DNA of 64,000 bases from Channallabes apus. Its lineage: Eukaryota > Chordata > Actinopteri > Siluriformes > Clariidae. Made by a program: the position numbers and the translations under genes. Of the stretch, positions 1 to 10,816 are shown in pieces (the stretch's first letter is position 1; each line of letters opens with the position of its first letter). The DNA is taken from the NCBI GenBank assembly GCA_030522415.1, contig CM060124.1:28058954-28122953 (forward strand). The letters are read 5' to 3'. The notes beneath the pieces were generated by a model, which saw only the letters and a list, made by a program, of their open reading frames with translations, had not been told where the DNA came from and did no database searches.

Positions 1-730
1 AGAGTGGAAAGGCTGTTGGTCCTGATGAAATACCTGTGGAGGTATGGAAGTGCTTAGGAGAGGTGGCAGTAGAGTTTCTGACTTGTTTGTTTAACGAGAT
101 CTTGGAGAGTGAGAGGATTCCAGAGCAATGGAGGAGAAGTGCATTGGTGCCAATTTTTAAGAAGAAGGGAAATGTGCAGAGCTGTGGCAAATACAGGGGC
201 ATAAAGCTAATGAGCCATACAATGAAGCTGTGGGAAAGAGTAGTGGAAGCTAGGTTAAGGGCAGAGGTGAGAATTTGTGAGCAGCAATATGGTTTTATGC
301 CTAGAAAGAGTACATCAGATGCAGTATTTGGTTTGGTGATGCTGGTGGAGAAGTACAGAGAAGGTAATAAAGAGTTGCATTGTGTCTTTAAAGATTAAGA
401 GAAAGTGTACGACAGGGTGCCGAGAGAGGAGCTGTGGTGTTGTATGAGGAAGTCTGGAGTGGCAGAGAAGTATGTTAGAGTGGTGCTGGACATGTATGAG
501 AGCTGTAAGACAGTGGTAAGATGTGCTGTAGGTGTGACAGAAGAGTTCAAGGTGGATGTGGGTCTGCATCAAGGATCGGCTCTAAGCCCCTTTTTGTTTG
601 CTCTAGTGATGGACAGGATGACAGATGAAGTTAGACAGGAGTCTCCATGGACTATGATGTTTGCAGATGACATTGTGCTTTGTAGCGAGAGCAGGGAACA
701 GGTAGAGGAAAATTTGGAGAGGTGGAGGTA
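1..730 (+). pseudogene. RTE-like LINE reverse transcriptase, segment 1 of 3
   Basis: Translation shows the middle of a non-LTR reverse transcriptase. It has the PDEIPVEVWK entry motif, the YRGIKLMSHTMKLWERV block, a QQYGFMPRKST motif, GLHQGSALSPFLFALVMD, and the catalytic FADD at 660-671. The wording is closest to the RTE/RTE-X group of fish LINEs, recalled from the family and not searched. The start lies beyond the window edge. One nonsense codon (TAA at 396-398) breaks the frame where a Leu is expected (D-*-EKVYDRVPREELW). The reading frame stops at 730 because a TA-flanked DNA element is inserted there, and it resumes in frame at 2708. With three stops in all, this copy cannot make an enzyme. 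Clade assignment is moderate; the RT identity is certain. Confidence 0.88.
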
Positions 731-2707
731 CACTCTAAAAAATGTTGGGTTGTTTTTTCTACCCAAACGCTGGGTTGCCGCTGTTGGGTCATTTTTCTGG
801 GTTATTTTCAGAGAGTTGGGTAGTTTTTGTGTAACCCAGCTGCTGGGTTGAAGTTTGCTCGGCCCCTCCCCCAAAGTTCACCGGTGGATTCAGCGGCTGT
901 GACTCAGCTTCGTGTCTCTTGAGCTCCCACACCGCTGATGACTGTTCATCCTCCTCGGGTATTTAAGGGAAAATGATGTTAAATACAAGGTCTGTATACA
1001 CATGTTCACTCACCTAATTCAAATATGACTGAAAAATTATTACTATATGTAACATTTATTACTGTTACCGTATTAAGGTTACACACAAACTTTCAGGCTG
1101 GTCTGAGGTACTGGATGATAATTTAGCTGAGAATAGCTGCTAGCCACCCCACCTGTGTATGAAAGAAACAGTTAAGATGTCTGAGCTTTTTAGCTTTCTC
1201 TGTAGAATGTTTGCAGGGTTACGAAGATGGTGAAGGGATGAATGAACGCTAAACTGTTAACTGTAGTGCTAGCATGACGGAGGCATTTCGTTAGTTTGCT
1301 AGCATTAGCAACCACTTTAGAACTTTATTAATCTCACTGCTTGAGACAATAAAATACTGGGGTGTTACAAAACACAGACCCTCTCACAAATATACAGACC
1401 TGCTAACCCTCCCGTTTTTCACTAGCTAGTAATTTACTCTGCGGTCAAATTTCTCCTGCGTTTCTCCCGAGTTATAACAATATTTTACACCTTTCCCCCT
1501 TTGGCAAGTATGCAAATGTATCACCAGTAATTGCATGTAAGCTAACCAGGTAGCTCTCTTTAACCAAAGTTAAATTAACTATCAGTCAGCACGCCAACTA
1601 CAGGAAAAAGTACCACAGCGGTACAGATAACTACTAGATGGAAGTATTAATATTTTGGTGATTGGAATGTACCAGTATGACACCAGCTATGAAATTTTTC
1701 TATTTATGTCTGACATAAAGAGCTGTATCCTAAAAGCCATGCTTATTTTGCTGTTTTATGTTTGGTAGTAGCTGTCTCCATTGTTTTTGTTTTACGTTAC
1801 CTATACCCTATCTTAATGAGCAGCTTTGTAATTTTTTAGTATCAATCCTATTTCACACTAAATTAATAGTCTTTTTCAGTTTGATCTTTGCTATTCAACA
1901 AAATTTAAACTTTTTCATTTCTTTCTTTCTATGGTTGGAACCAACATGGTGGAATACCTCCAGCAGGCTGAAGTGTCGAGGCCATACCCCTACTGTACAT
2001 CCTGACATTGGGAGATAATGACCATCGCTGCTCTCAGTAATGTTGTAATGTTGCTATGAAATAGCGAGGCCTACCTGAAAAGTCATAGACCGTGTTTGTA
2101 TGTTAAAATGAGACCAGGGCTGGATAGTTTTGTTCTGCAGAAAAGATATCTTAAGTCACAGAGAGATCCTGCTCTGTAGAAGCTGCCTCAGTCTATTTGT
2201 GCAATTACTCCATTCTGCCCTTATCAGTAATAGTATAGTAATGATGGCAATGGTGATTATCTGTTCTTGTACTTTTGAAAAATAAATGTTTTTTCTAAGA
2301 ACATTTTATAGGATGTTGTTTATTGCATATATGTATTTTTATTTTGTAATAGACCAAGTAATTTAACCGTTTAATAGACATGGTTTTTTTTTTTTTTTTT
2401 TTTTTACAGATTCACTGTAAAACATGAAAATAATAATAACCTATTTGTAAGGTAGAATTAACCCAACATTCCAGTTAAAATTAACCAACAAACCCCAAAC
2501 ATATACAGTATGTAGAACATTTGACCAATTTATGTGGTAGAATTAACCCAGCATTATAGTTAAATATGACGTAGCATTTGGATTGAATATTTAACCCATC
2601 TTGCTGGGTTAAATTAACCCAGCATTTAGTTAGTCCTATATTTACCCAGCAGCTGGGTTAAAAACAACCCAGACTGGGTTGTTTTTAACCCAGCATTTTT
2701 TAGGGTG
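731..2707. mobile_element. TA-flanked non-autonomous DNA element A (ends CACYCTAAAAAATG)
   Basis: The left end reads CACTCTAAAAAATG and the right end is the inverse of CACCCTAAAAAATG. Both are flanked by TA (729-730 and 2708-2709). Removing 731-2707 and one TA rejoins the LINE codons around it in frame (R-Y-T-L-E), so the boundaries are firm. Both subterminal regions repeat the words TTGGGTT/AACCCA many times, for example around 741-850 and 2455-2700. No transposase frame is visible, so the element is non-autonomous; its superfamily is unknown, with a TA duplication compatible with Tc1/mariner. The interior has a GC-richer block at about 850-960, an AT-rich middle, and AATAAA at 2281-2286. 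Confidence 0.75.
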
Positions 2708-2842
2708 TACACTCTGGAAAGCAGAGGAATGAAGGTTAGCCGCAGCAAGACGGAATACATGTGTGTGAATGAGAGGGACCCAAGAGGAACAGTGAGGCTA
2801 CAGGGAGCAGAGGTAAAGAAGGTGCAGGATTTTAAGTACTTA
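2708..2842 (+). pseudogene. RTE-like LINE reverse transcriptase, segment 2 of 3
   Basis: This is the continuation of the frame that ends at 730. It encodes the ESRGMKVSRSKTEYMCVNE block that follows the RT palm in this LINE group, ending in VKKVQDFKYL. It is sandwiched between element A on its left and the TA of element B (2841-2842) on its right. The segment is too short to act alone and is listed because it proves that both flanking insertions struck the same LINE copy. Confidence 0.85.
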
Positions 2843-3529
2843 CACTGTAAAAAAAAAAGTCCTAAATTTACAGAAAATAACTTTCAAATTTTATAGTAGT
2901 TTTCCTTTTTTTTAAACTACATACAAATTTCTGTAAAATTACAGACATTATCTGTAAATTATGAAGTCGACTGTTTTTTTTAAGTATTATTTCAATATTG
3001 AAAAATTAACTTTTTTTTCACATTTTTTAAGAGTAAAAATACCATATTATATTTACTGTGTTTTTTCTGTTTTTGTAAATTATGTGTAACTTGTAAATTG
3101 TAATTAAATACAAAACTCATTAGATAAAGGTTAATGTCCACACGAAAAACTTATTGTTTTTCTTTCTTTCTTTCTAATACTTTGATATTTAAGTTCTAAG
3201 ATGCAGGTTTAGCATTTTTCATGACTTTTTAAAAGATTATTCTTACATTATCACTTACATGTAGGCTATAGTATCTGCTTCATGCCTTCAAAGAATGTGA
3301 AGAGAATTTTGGAGACAAAAATATATTTTTGTATTACAGTTATTCTGAAATATCACCATGGCAATTTAGCCATCAGCTTTCTTAATGCATTCCTGCATAT
3401 TCTGACACAAGGATAATGTATTTGCTGTGTAGCTGTTTTAAAGCATCGCTTTAAGTTACATTTTGATATTTAGCTTGTATTAGGGGAACTATGGTGTCAT
3501 CTGATTCGCAAAACTCCACAGACTCTCCG

Positions 3530-3940
3530 CTTAACTGCCACAGCCAATCAGAAGCTGGAGGCGGGAACATTCAAATCTTGTTTCTGATTGGCTGATCAGC
3601 AGCCGGAGGTGGAGATATTCTAATTACCGCTTCATTGCTGGTGCATTTAAATAAGCGCGCGAGTGAGGGCGGGACCTGATGCGGAAAACGCCTACGCTTA
3701 TTGCTCAGGTACAGACGTTACGTCATATGAACCAGCCAATGGGAAACAGGCGTCCTTCAAATGTTTAGCGCGCGCAGGGGTGGTGTGACTCAGCAGCCAG
3801 TAAACGGTTGTGTGTAAATTCAGAGGAGTGAAGACACGCTGCTGAGCTACAGGTGATGAGGAAAGCAGTCTCTGAGGGACAGAGGAGAAGACTCTGAAAT
3901 GTAAAATACCTGCAAGCTCAAGAGACAATGACGGTAAGAT
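3530..3940 (+). promoter_or_regulatory. Promoter-like block with CCAAT boxes ending in a splice-donor-like site
   Basis: This GC-richer island in AT-rich surroundings contains CCAAT at 3544-3548 and 3736-3740, and the inverted form ATTGG at 3587-3591. It ends in ACG|GTAAGAT at 3931-3940, a good match to a vertebrate 5' splice site. A matching downstream part of the same element holds a pyrimidine-rich tract near 7225-7240 and AATAAA at 7454. I infer that the transposon could carry a small spliced transcription unit. There is no open reading frame worth naming, and promoter activity is not shown by sequence alone. Confidence 0.35.
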
Positions 3941-4020
3941 ATTTTTAATTCTTATTTTAATTCTTATTGTTGTTGCTGTAAACAAAGCTCATTTATATGA
4001 ATTATATGAATTATATGATT

Positions 4021-4290
4021 CAGAAATATCGCCAAAATAAGAAATATATTGTCGCTAAACGATGCAGAAAAACTAGTTCATGCTTTTATCACTTCTAGGT
4101 TGGATTATTGTAATGCCTTACTGTCTGGTTGTTCTGTTAGGTGCATAAACAAGCTTCAGCTAGTCCAGAATACAGCAGCGAGAGTCCTCACTAGAACCAG
4201 AAGGTATGAGCACATCACCCCTATCCTATCTTCACTGCATTGGCTCCCTGTGAAATTTCGCATTGATTTTAAAATACTACTCTTGACATA
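4021..4290 (+). pseudogene. L2-type LINE copy 1, ORF2 fragment upstream of the Tc1 insertion
   Basis: The translation SLNDAEKLVHAFITSRLDYC, followed by NALLSGC and SSLHWLPVKFRIDFKILLLTY, is the post-palm region of an L2-clade LINE ORF2. It is nearly identical to the longer copy at 38436-40383. It is 5'-truncated at about 4021, as LINEs usually are. The frame is cut at 4290 by a Tc1-like transposon inserted at a TA and continues from 5904. Confidence 0.85.
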
Positions 4291-5901
4291 CAGTGGCGTG
4301 AAAAACTATTTGCCCCCTTCCTGATTTCTTATTCTTTTGCATGTTTGTCACACTTAAATGTTTCTGCTCATCAAAAACCGTTAACTATTAGTCAAAGATA
4401 ACATAATTGAACACAAAATGCAGTTTTTAAATAAAGGTTTACGTTATTAAGGGAGAAAAAAAACTCCAAATCTACGTGGCCCTGTGTGAAAAAGTGATTG
4501 CCCCCCTTGTTAAAAAATAACTTAACTGTGGTTTATCACACCTGAGTTCAATTTCTGTAGGCCTGATTACTGCCACACCTGTTTCAATCAAGAAATCACT
4601 TAAATAGGAGCTACCTGACACAGAGAAGTAGACCAAAAGCACCTCAAAAGCTAGACATCATGCCAAGATCCAAAGAAATTCAGGAACAAATGAGAACAAA
4701 AGTAATTGAGATCTATCAGTCTGGTAAAGGTTATAAAGCCATTTCTAAAGCTTTGGGACTCCAGCGAACCACAGTGAGAGCCATTATCCACAAATGGCAA
4801 AAACATGGAACAGTGGTGAACCTTCCCAGGAGTGGCCGACCGACCAAAATTACCCCAAGAGCGCAGAGGCAACTCATCCGAGAGGCCACAAAAGACCCCA
4901 GGACAACATCTAAAGAACTGCAGGCCTCACTTGCCTCAATTAAGGTCAGTGTTCACGACTCCACCATAAGAAAGAGACTGGGCAAAAACGGCCTGCATGG
5001 CAGATTTCCAAGGCGCAAACCACTTTTAAGCAAAAATAACATTAAGGCTCGTCTCAATTTTGCTAAAAAACATCTCAATGATTGCCAAGACTTTTGGGAA
5101 AATACCTTGTGGACCGACGAGACAAAAGTTGAACTTTTTGGAAGGTGCGTGTCCCGTTACATCTGGCGTAAAAGTAACACAGCATTTCAGAAAAAGAACA
5201 TCATACCAACAGTAAAATATGGTGGTGGTAGTGTGATGGTCTGGGGTTGTTTTGCTGCTTCAGGACCTGGAAGGCTTGCTGTGATAGATGGAACCATGAA
5301 TTCTACTGTCTACCAAAAAATCCTGAAGGAGAATGTCCGGCCATCTGTTCGTCAACTCAAGCTGAAGCGATCTTGGGTGCTGCAGCAGGACAATGACCCA
5401 AAACACACCAGCAAATCCACCTCTGAATGGCTGAAGAAAAACAAAATGAAGACTTTGGAGTGGCCTAGTCAAAGTCCTGACCTGAATCCTATTGAGATGT
5501 TGTGGCATGACCTTAAAAAGGCGGTTCATGCTAGAAAACCCTCAAATAAAGCTGAATTACAACAATTCTGCAAAGATGAGTGGGCCAAAATTCCTCCAGA
5601 GCGCTGTAAAAGACTCGTTGCAAGTTATCGCAAACGCTTGATTGCAGTTATTGCTGCTAAGGGTGGCCCAACCAGTTATTAGGTTCAGGGGGCAATTACT
5701 TTTTCACACAGGGCCATGTAGGTTTGGATTTTTTTTTCTCCCTAAATAATAAAACTCCTCATTTAAAAACTGCATTTTGTGTTTACTTGTGTTATCTTCG
5801 ACTAATAGTTAAATGTGTTTGATGATCAGAAACATTTTGTGTGACAAACATGCAAAAGAATAAGAAATCAGGAGGGGGGCAAATAGTTTTTCACACCACT
5901 G
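4291..5901 (+). mobile_element. Complete Tc1-like transposon, copy 1 (1611 bp)
   Basis: The ends are CAGTGGCGTGAAAAACT on the left and the inverse of CAGTGGTGTGAAAAACT on the right, with TA duplications at 4289-4290 and 5902-5903. Each inverted repeat is about 210 bp and contains a second inner copy of the GTGTGAAAAA..TTGCCCCC motif, near 4480-4510 on the left and 5690-5715 on the right. This is the IR/DR layout known from Sleeping Beauty-type elements, where transposase binds both repeats. The insertion splits an L2 LINE. A closely related copy lies at 47264-48882. The first direct repeat differs at one base from copy 2 (GGCG against GGTG). Confidence 0.95.
4660..5682 (+). CDS. Tc1-like DD34E transposase, intact, 340 aa
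   Basis: This is the cut-and-paste transposase of the surrounding element. It binds the terminal repeats, excises the transposon and inserts it at TA. Residues 1-120 form the paired helix-turn-helix DNA-binding part, with the linker RSGRPTK at 57-63. A glycine-rich block YGGGSVMVWGCFAASGPG lies at about 187-204. The catalytic acids are D153 (WTDET), D244 (QQDNDPKH) and E279 (NPIEMLW). Exactly 34 residues separate D244 from E279, and both numbering and length match Sleeping Beauty (340 aa). The frame is uninterrupted. It differs from the 47643-48665 protein at 11 positions; several residues here, such as R60 and R74, look closer to the family consensus. It is plausibly functional, but this is not shown by sequence. 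Confidence 0.95.
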   Translation: MPRSKEIQEQMRTKVIEIYQSGKGYKAISKALGLQRTTVRAIIHKWQKHGTVVNLPRSGRPTKITPRAQRQLIREATKDPRTTSKELQASLASIKVSVHDSTIRKRLGKNGLHGRFPRRKPLLSKNNIKARLNFAKKHLNDCQDFWENTLWTDETKVELFGRCVSRYIWRKSNTAFQKKNIIPTVKYGGGSVMVWGCFAASGPGRLAVIDGTMNSTVYQKILKENVRPSVRQLKLKRSWVLQQDNDPKHTSKSTSEWLKKNKMKTLEWPSQSPDLNPIEMLWHDLKKAVHARKPSNKAELQQFCKDEWAKIPPERCKRLVASYRKRLIAVIAAKGGPTSY

Positions 5902-5903
5902 TA

Positions 5904-7172
5904 TAAGCCATTAAATGGTCTCGCCCCGCAGTATCTGAGCGAACTGCTAGTGTCTTACGATCCGCCATGCCTACTTCGATCAAAGGATGCAGGCTGCTTG
6001 TCAGTACCGCGAATTATGAAAACTACAGCTGGGGGCAGAGCTTTTTCTTACAAAGCCCCAAAATTATGGAATAGTCTTCCAAATAGTGTTCGGGACTCAG
6101 ACACAGTCTCAGTGTTTAAGTCTAGGCTCAAAACCTATTTATTTAGCCAAGCATTTTTATAAATAGATTTGCCATAAGGTAAAGGAGCAGATCTGGGGGA
6201 CTCATGGACGTAGAGTATTATGGTGAACTGGTATGTTTAGATGCTGTCTTCCTCAGTCTCATTTGATCACTCAGGTTTGTTGACGGTGAGGTGATTGTTT
6301 GCTTTACATTTCAGGGAGCCCTCATGTTTGTTTTCTTCTGGCTCTCCCTTTTAGTTATGCTGTCATAGTTAGTCCTGCCGGAGTCCCTGCTTGCACTCTA
6401 CAGTAAATATACATTCACATTAGACATTGTGACTGTGACCATACCTAATTGCAATCTCTCCTCCTCTTCTCTTCCTCCCCCTCTTTCTCTTTCCTCTCTC
6501 CCCCTGTCTCCCCCTTTCACTCTTTCTCTCTCTCTCTCTGTCGAGCTACACATGTGGTTCCTGAGCTGCCAGAGATCCAGACTCCCTCTGCCCTCCGGAC
6601 CTGTCTGATCCATCCTGGTGCCCGGTTTCTGGTTGGAGGTCTCATCGCATGGATGCCCAGTGTGTCTCTTTAGGATGCGTCTGGTGTCTGGGGATGATTC
6701 TATCTACTTAGAAGATGGTTCTGGCCTCGACTGGTGTTGTCAGCTGTTTCTCTGAGGACTTGACAATTCGATAGTTCAGGACTGGAACTTTCTACAAGTC
6801 TATCTGAGTCTCGAATAATTATTGGACTCCATTTTACATCAACTATTATAACATCAATTAACATCAACTATTATAGCTGAACCTAACACTGTATAAATGC
6901 TGATCATTTCCTGCTATCTGTTTCACCCAGATGAGGATGGGTTCCCTGTTGAGTCTGGTTCCTCTCAAAGTTTCTTCCTATTACCATCTCAGGGAGTTTT
7001 TCCTTGCCACTGTCGCCCTCGGGCTTGCTCACCAGGGACTATCTGAACATTTTGATTCATACACATTCACATTCCATACAAACTTAAATAATTCTTTTGA
7101 TTGTGTAAAGCTGTTTTGAGACAATGTCAATTGTTAAAAGCGCTATACAAATAAAACTGAATTGAATTGAAT
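5904..7172 (+). mobile_element. L2-type LINE copy 1, end of ORF2 plus 3' UTR
   Basis: The ORF2 frame resumes after the Tc1 insertion and ends at about 6160 with VFKSRLKTYLFSQAFL and a stop. The following 1 kb is the family 3' UTR. It includes a pyrimidine tract at about 6455-6540 and ends in GCGCTATACAAATAAAA followed by GAATT repeats, the usual L2 tail. The 3' UTR aligns throughout with the second copy at 39361-40383. The short ORFs seen inside the UTR are present in both copies but look like chance frames. Confidence 0.85.
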
Positions 7173-7800
7173 TTATTAATACTGCCACATTTTTCTTTTA
7201 AATCAAAGATCTTAATGTGTTCTTTTCTTCTCTCTTCCAATCCACCCTAATGCACCAAGTTCTTTACTGCCTGTTTGGAAGAAGATCTTTATTGGATACA
7301 CTGGACCGTCCATTTTGCCATTTTGATATGTTTTAGATTTGACTTAATTGCACTAAGACATTAGGATTCTGAACTAAAAGTTTAAGTTATTTGTACACAT
7401 GCATTATATAAGAACAATAGAGTTAAAAAGGGACCACATTGTACTATATTTGTAATAAAGATTCCAATCCAACATTAATTGGAACATTGAGAATATTGTT
7501 TGAAATGGTTCATTTCTTCATAGTTTATAGTCAAGGATATTTCACAGCAATGTTTAAATTTGTGAGAGAGAATGTTTCACTGTTATAGCACAATAGTCTA
7601 AATATTTCATTGTTTTTCATTTTAGGATTTTACTGTAATGCTATAAAACTGAACTTCTTTTTACTGTATTTTGCATCATACCTGTACTATACTGTGTCAG
7701 ATATTGTAATCTTGAGTTTGTGTTAACACTTTATTGAACATGTGTATTCATAGGAATTTATATATATAAAAAAAAAGTTAAATATCAGGGGTTTTGTGTT
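7173..7800 (+). other. Distal part of element B with exon-like end and AATAAA
   Basis: No coding frame is visible. A pyrimidine-rich run TTCTTTTCTTCTCTCTTCC at about 7220-7240 is acceptor-like, and AATAAA at 7454-7459 could serve as a polyadenylation signal. Together with the donor-like site at 3934 these suggest, weakly, a spliced non-coding unit belonging to element B. Confidence 0.3.
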
Positions 7801-7804
7801 ATTG

Positions 7805-8215
7805 CTTTGTTTGAAGGTGTTTGATCTTCAATTTATGAAAAATCTGTAAATAACAGTGTTTCCCTGTTAAATGCCTAATGCTTTTGCTTTATTGAAGGTG
7901 TTTGATTGTAATAATTTTGGAAAAACTGTAAAATAAAAACATTTTGCTGCTACACGTCTAGTGCGGTTTTAATGAATGTGTTAAATCGTATACATTTTGG
8001 GAAAAATCTGTAAAATAATGGTGTTTCACTGCTAAACATATAGTGCTGTTGCTTTATTGAAGGTCTTCAATCGTATAAATTTAGCAAAAATCTGTAAAAT
8101 AATGGTGTTTCACTGCTAAACTTCTACTGCTGATCGTTTAATGAAAGTGTTTAATTGTATAAATGTAGGAAAAATCTGTAGAATAATCGTGTTTCTCTGT
8201 ATAAGATAAAATAAC
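7805..8215. repeat. Degenerate tandem repeat, about 83-bp unit, five copies
   Basis: The phrase TTGAAGGTGTTTGAT or a variant recurs near 7813, 7894, 7972, 8057 and 8139. Each copy is followed by GGAAAAATCTGTAAAATAA and GTTTCACTGCTAAAC or a variant. The unit ends resemble the TIR word CTGTAAAA, so these may be multiplied subterminal binding sites of element B. Confidence 0.7.
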
Positions 8216-8307
8216 AATTTCTGCAAATTTAATGTTTTTGAGCATAATATGAACTAGAGTATTTTACCTTTATTTTTACCATTTTTTTACGCTTTTTTTT
8301 TACAGTG

Positions 8308-8897
8308 TAAGGTCAACGGTCGAGAGCAACGGAGAGTGTTCAAAGGAGGTGAAGAGACGAGTACAGGCAGGTTGGAATGGGTGGAGAAATGTGTCAGGTG
8401 TGTTGTGCGATAAAAGAGTATCAGCGAGAATGAAAGGGAAGGTGTACAGAACAGTGGTGAGACCAGCGATGCTCTACGGCTTAGAGACAGTGGCACTGAA
8501 GAAAAGACAGGAGGCAGAGCTATAGGTAGCAGAGCTGAAGATGTTGAGGTTCTCTTTGGGAGTGACAAGGATGGATAGGATCAAGAATCAGTTCATCAGA
8601 GGGACAACCCATGTGAGATGTTTTGGAGATAAAGTCAGAGAGGCCAGGTTGAGGTGGTTTGGACATGTTCAGAGGCGAGAGTGTGAATATATCAGTAGAA
8701 GGATGCTGAGGTTGGAACTGCCAGGCAGGAAGTCTAGAGGAAGACCAAAGAGGAGATTTATGGATGCAGTGAGAGAGGACATGAAGTTAGTTGGTGTGAG
8801 AGAAGAGGATGCAGAGGATAGGGTTAGATAAAGGCAGATGATTCGCTGTGGCGACCCCTGAAAGGGAACAGCCGAAAGACAAAGAAGAAGAAAGAAG
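8308..8897 (+). pseudogene. RTE-like LINE ORF2 C-terminus and 3' end, segment 3 of 3
   Basis: The frame continues with STVESNGECSKEVKRRVQ, then SARMKGKVYRTVVRPAMLYG, the VAELKMLRFSLGVTRMDRIK block and RGRPKRRFMD. These are typical of the C-terminal end of this LINE. Two further nonsense codons are visible: TAG at 8524-8526 (Glu expected) and TAA at about 8829-8831 (Trp expected). The element ends with the 3' UTR signature GCGACCCCTGAAAGGGAAC and a short GAA-rich tail at about 8880-8897. With segments 1 and 2 this makes one LINE copy interrupted twice. Confidence 0.88.
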
Positions 8898-9739
8898 AAT
8901 TGTATTTACTGCGATGAGTGAAAATGTCACTTTGCGCCACCTGGCAGCCATTTTACGAATAACTTTGAAATGCAACTGATTTATTTTGGCAGCTGTCATC
9001 TTTAAACGGTGGTGAGTGCGACGGTAATAACCATTCCAATTAGGTAACCACTGTACAGTATTTGACATTGAGAGTACTTGACATTGAGAGTCTCGCCTTC
9101 ACTGGCGGAAAATACTCCCACAGTTTTACATTCAGTTGCAAACCTATCCATCGGCCACTGCAGGTCACAGACTGATGATGACATTAGGACCATATAACAG
9201 AGCACAACCCTGGTGGAGGCCAACACCCTCTGGAAACATGTCCAACCCTGTGTGACTTCTGACACAAATGAGGTAGATATTGTTTTACTATAAAATTATG
9301 TAAAATTGATGGGTATATAAATACTCTTTTTAATAGTATGGCCAAGTGAATTTATTAACAACTTTAAATATACAACATGTAAGGGAAGCGGCAAACTTGT
9401 AATAAATGCGTAGTATATATGTAATAACTGTTACAAATATGTAATAATGTTATTAATATATGTGTATTGTGTTAACTTTAAATTTAGCATTTTAACATGG
9501 CCACCGGCGGATGATCCACTAATATGCTAGCCTCAGACACCACAGCACACCCCGAGAGGTCTAGTGGCTCATGCCCCTAAGGCCAGATCTGCCCATGGGG
9601 ATCAAGCAGAACTTGAGTAATAATGGCGTAAAGTGTCTAAATTTAAATATAAAGCATATTGAGTTGGAATGAGTGATAGTTGTAGTTCTTGAAACTAATC
9701 AGTATAATTACTCCAGTACTAAATATTTTGATCGAAATG
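8898..9739. other. Unassigned noncoding stretch
   Basis: AT-rich sequence with a short GC-richer patch near 9500-9610. I see no gene, RNA gene or repeat boundary that I can name. Confidence 0.5.
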
Positions 9740-10296
9740 TATCAAAAAAACAAAGCAAGACAAAGGAGCTGATAGTGGACTTCAGTACAAAGCAGGAGAG
9801 GAACTACCAGACCCCCATCATCAACAAGAGCCCAGTGGAGAGAGTGGACAGCTTCAGATACCTCGGTGTTCACATCACGCAGGACCTGTCATGGTCCTGT
9901 CACATCAACACCGTGGTGAAAAAGGCCCGACAGCGTCTCTACCACCTCAGACGCTTGAGAGACTTCAGACTGCCCTCTAAGGTGGTCAGGAATTTCTACT
10001 CCTGTACCATAGAGAGCATCCTGACGGGTAACATCACGACCTGGTTTGGAAACAGGACCATGCAGGACAGACGAGCTCTACAGAGGGTGGTGCGATCAGC
10101 TGAGCGCATCATCCGCACCGATCTACAGCAAGCCAGGAAGATCATGAAGGACCTCAGCCACCCCAACAATGGACTGTTTTCTCTGTTGCGGTCTGGGAAG
10201 CGATTCCGCTCCCTGAAGGCCAACACGGAGAGACTGAGGAGGAGCTTCTTCCCGCAGGCGATAAGGTCTCTCAATCACACCACCACACAGGATTAA
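9740..10296 (+). pseudogene. Rex1/L2-related LINE, C-terminal end of ORF2
   Basis: The translation contains TKELIVDF, ERVDSFRYLGVHITQDLSW, KKARQRLYHLRRLRDFRLP, NFYSCTIESILTGNITTWFG and RSFFPQAIRSLN. This is the region after the RT palm in Rex1/Babar- and L2-like fish LINEs. The 5' part, including the palm, is missing, so this is an ordinary 5'-truncated copy. The frame is open to TAA at 10294-10296. I am confident that this is a LINE ORF2 C-terminus and only moderately sure of the clade. Confidence 0.8.
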
Positions 10297-10674
10297 CAAC
10301 ATCTTTTTAAACTCCCAACACTGACTGGACAATCATGGACACATTCATACACACTCACACTACATATTTATACATCTGGACCATTGCACAAGACACTTTA
10401 ATAAGTCACTTTTTATGCATATTTGCACAACCACTGACACTTTCAAATATTTCTATATTTCTATATTTTGTAATATTTTTTTATCATGCCCTTATTTGTA
10501 CAGTTTATTTTAATAGATAAGTTTATTTTCTTTAGTATTTCTTTTTATTCATATTTATTCCTTACGTACAAGATTTTATTTTATTTCTTAAGGTCACTGG
10601 CGGTTGTATAAGCATTTCACTGCATTTCGTACTGTGTATGACTGTGTATGTGACAAATTAAATTTGAATTTGAA
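10297..10674 (+). mobile_element. 3' UTR and tail of the Rex1/L2-related LINE
   Basis: This continues from the ORF2 stop and ends in CATTTCACTGCATTTCGTAC, a duplicated TGTGTATG word, GTGACAAAT and a TTGAATTTGAA tail. The last 50 or so bases are closely matched by the 3' end of the SINE at 18623-18766 (minus strand), which suggests the SINE borrows this LINE's retrotransposition machinery. Confidence 0.75.
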
Positions 10675-10816
10675 AATATCAAGTGCATGTTAAAAATATA
10701 ATTCAGTTAGTCAAATGCTATTGTCTATTTGTGAAATGAACTTAAATTATAGTGTAAATTTAAGACAAAATGAATAGTTGTTTTCATTTACTTTGATTTG
10801 CCTAACTCAAAATTTT

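Larger units (their letters stand above)
2843..8307. mobile_element. TA-flanked non-autonomous DNA element B (ends CACTGTAAAAAA), itself invaded by L2 and Tc1
   Basis: The left end CACTGTAAAAAAAAAA and the right end TTTTTTTTTACAGTG are inverted repeats flanked by TA (2841-2842 and 8308-8309). Removing the element restores the LINE frame (K-Y-L-R-S-T-V-E-S-N). About 3.15 kb of the 5.5 kb is a later L2 insertion that contains a Tc1-like element, so the original unit was about 2.3 kb. It has no transposase frame. Its own sequence has three parts: a CpG-richer promoter-like block at 3530-3933, a short region with AATAAA at 7454-7459, and a subterminal tandem array at about 7805-8215. The superfamily is not assignable by eye. 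Confidence 0.75.

Noticed and set aside
6449..7119. Short frames in the L2 3' UTR that are also seen at 39648-40336
   Set aside because: Their conservation reflects homology of two L2 copies; no start context or motif, and one crosses a pyrimidine repeat.
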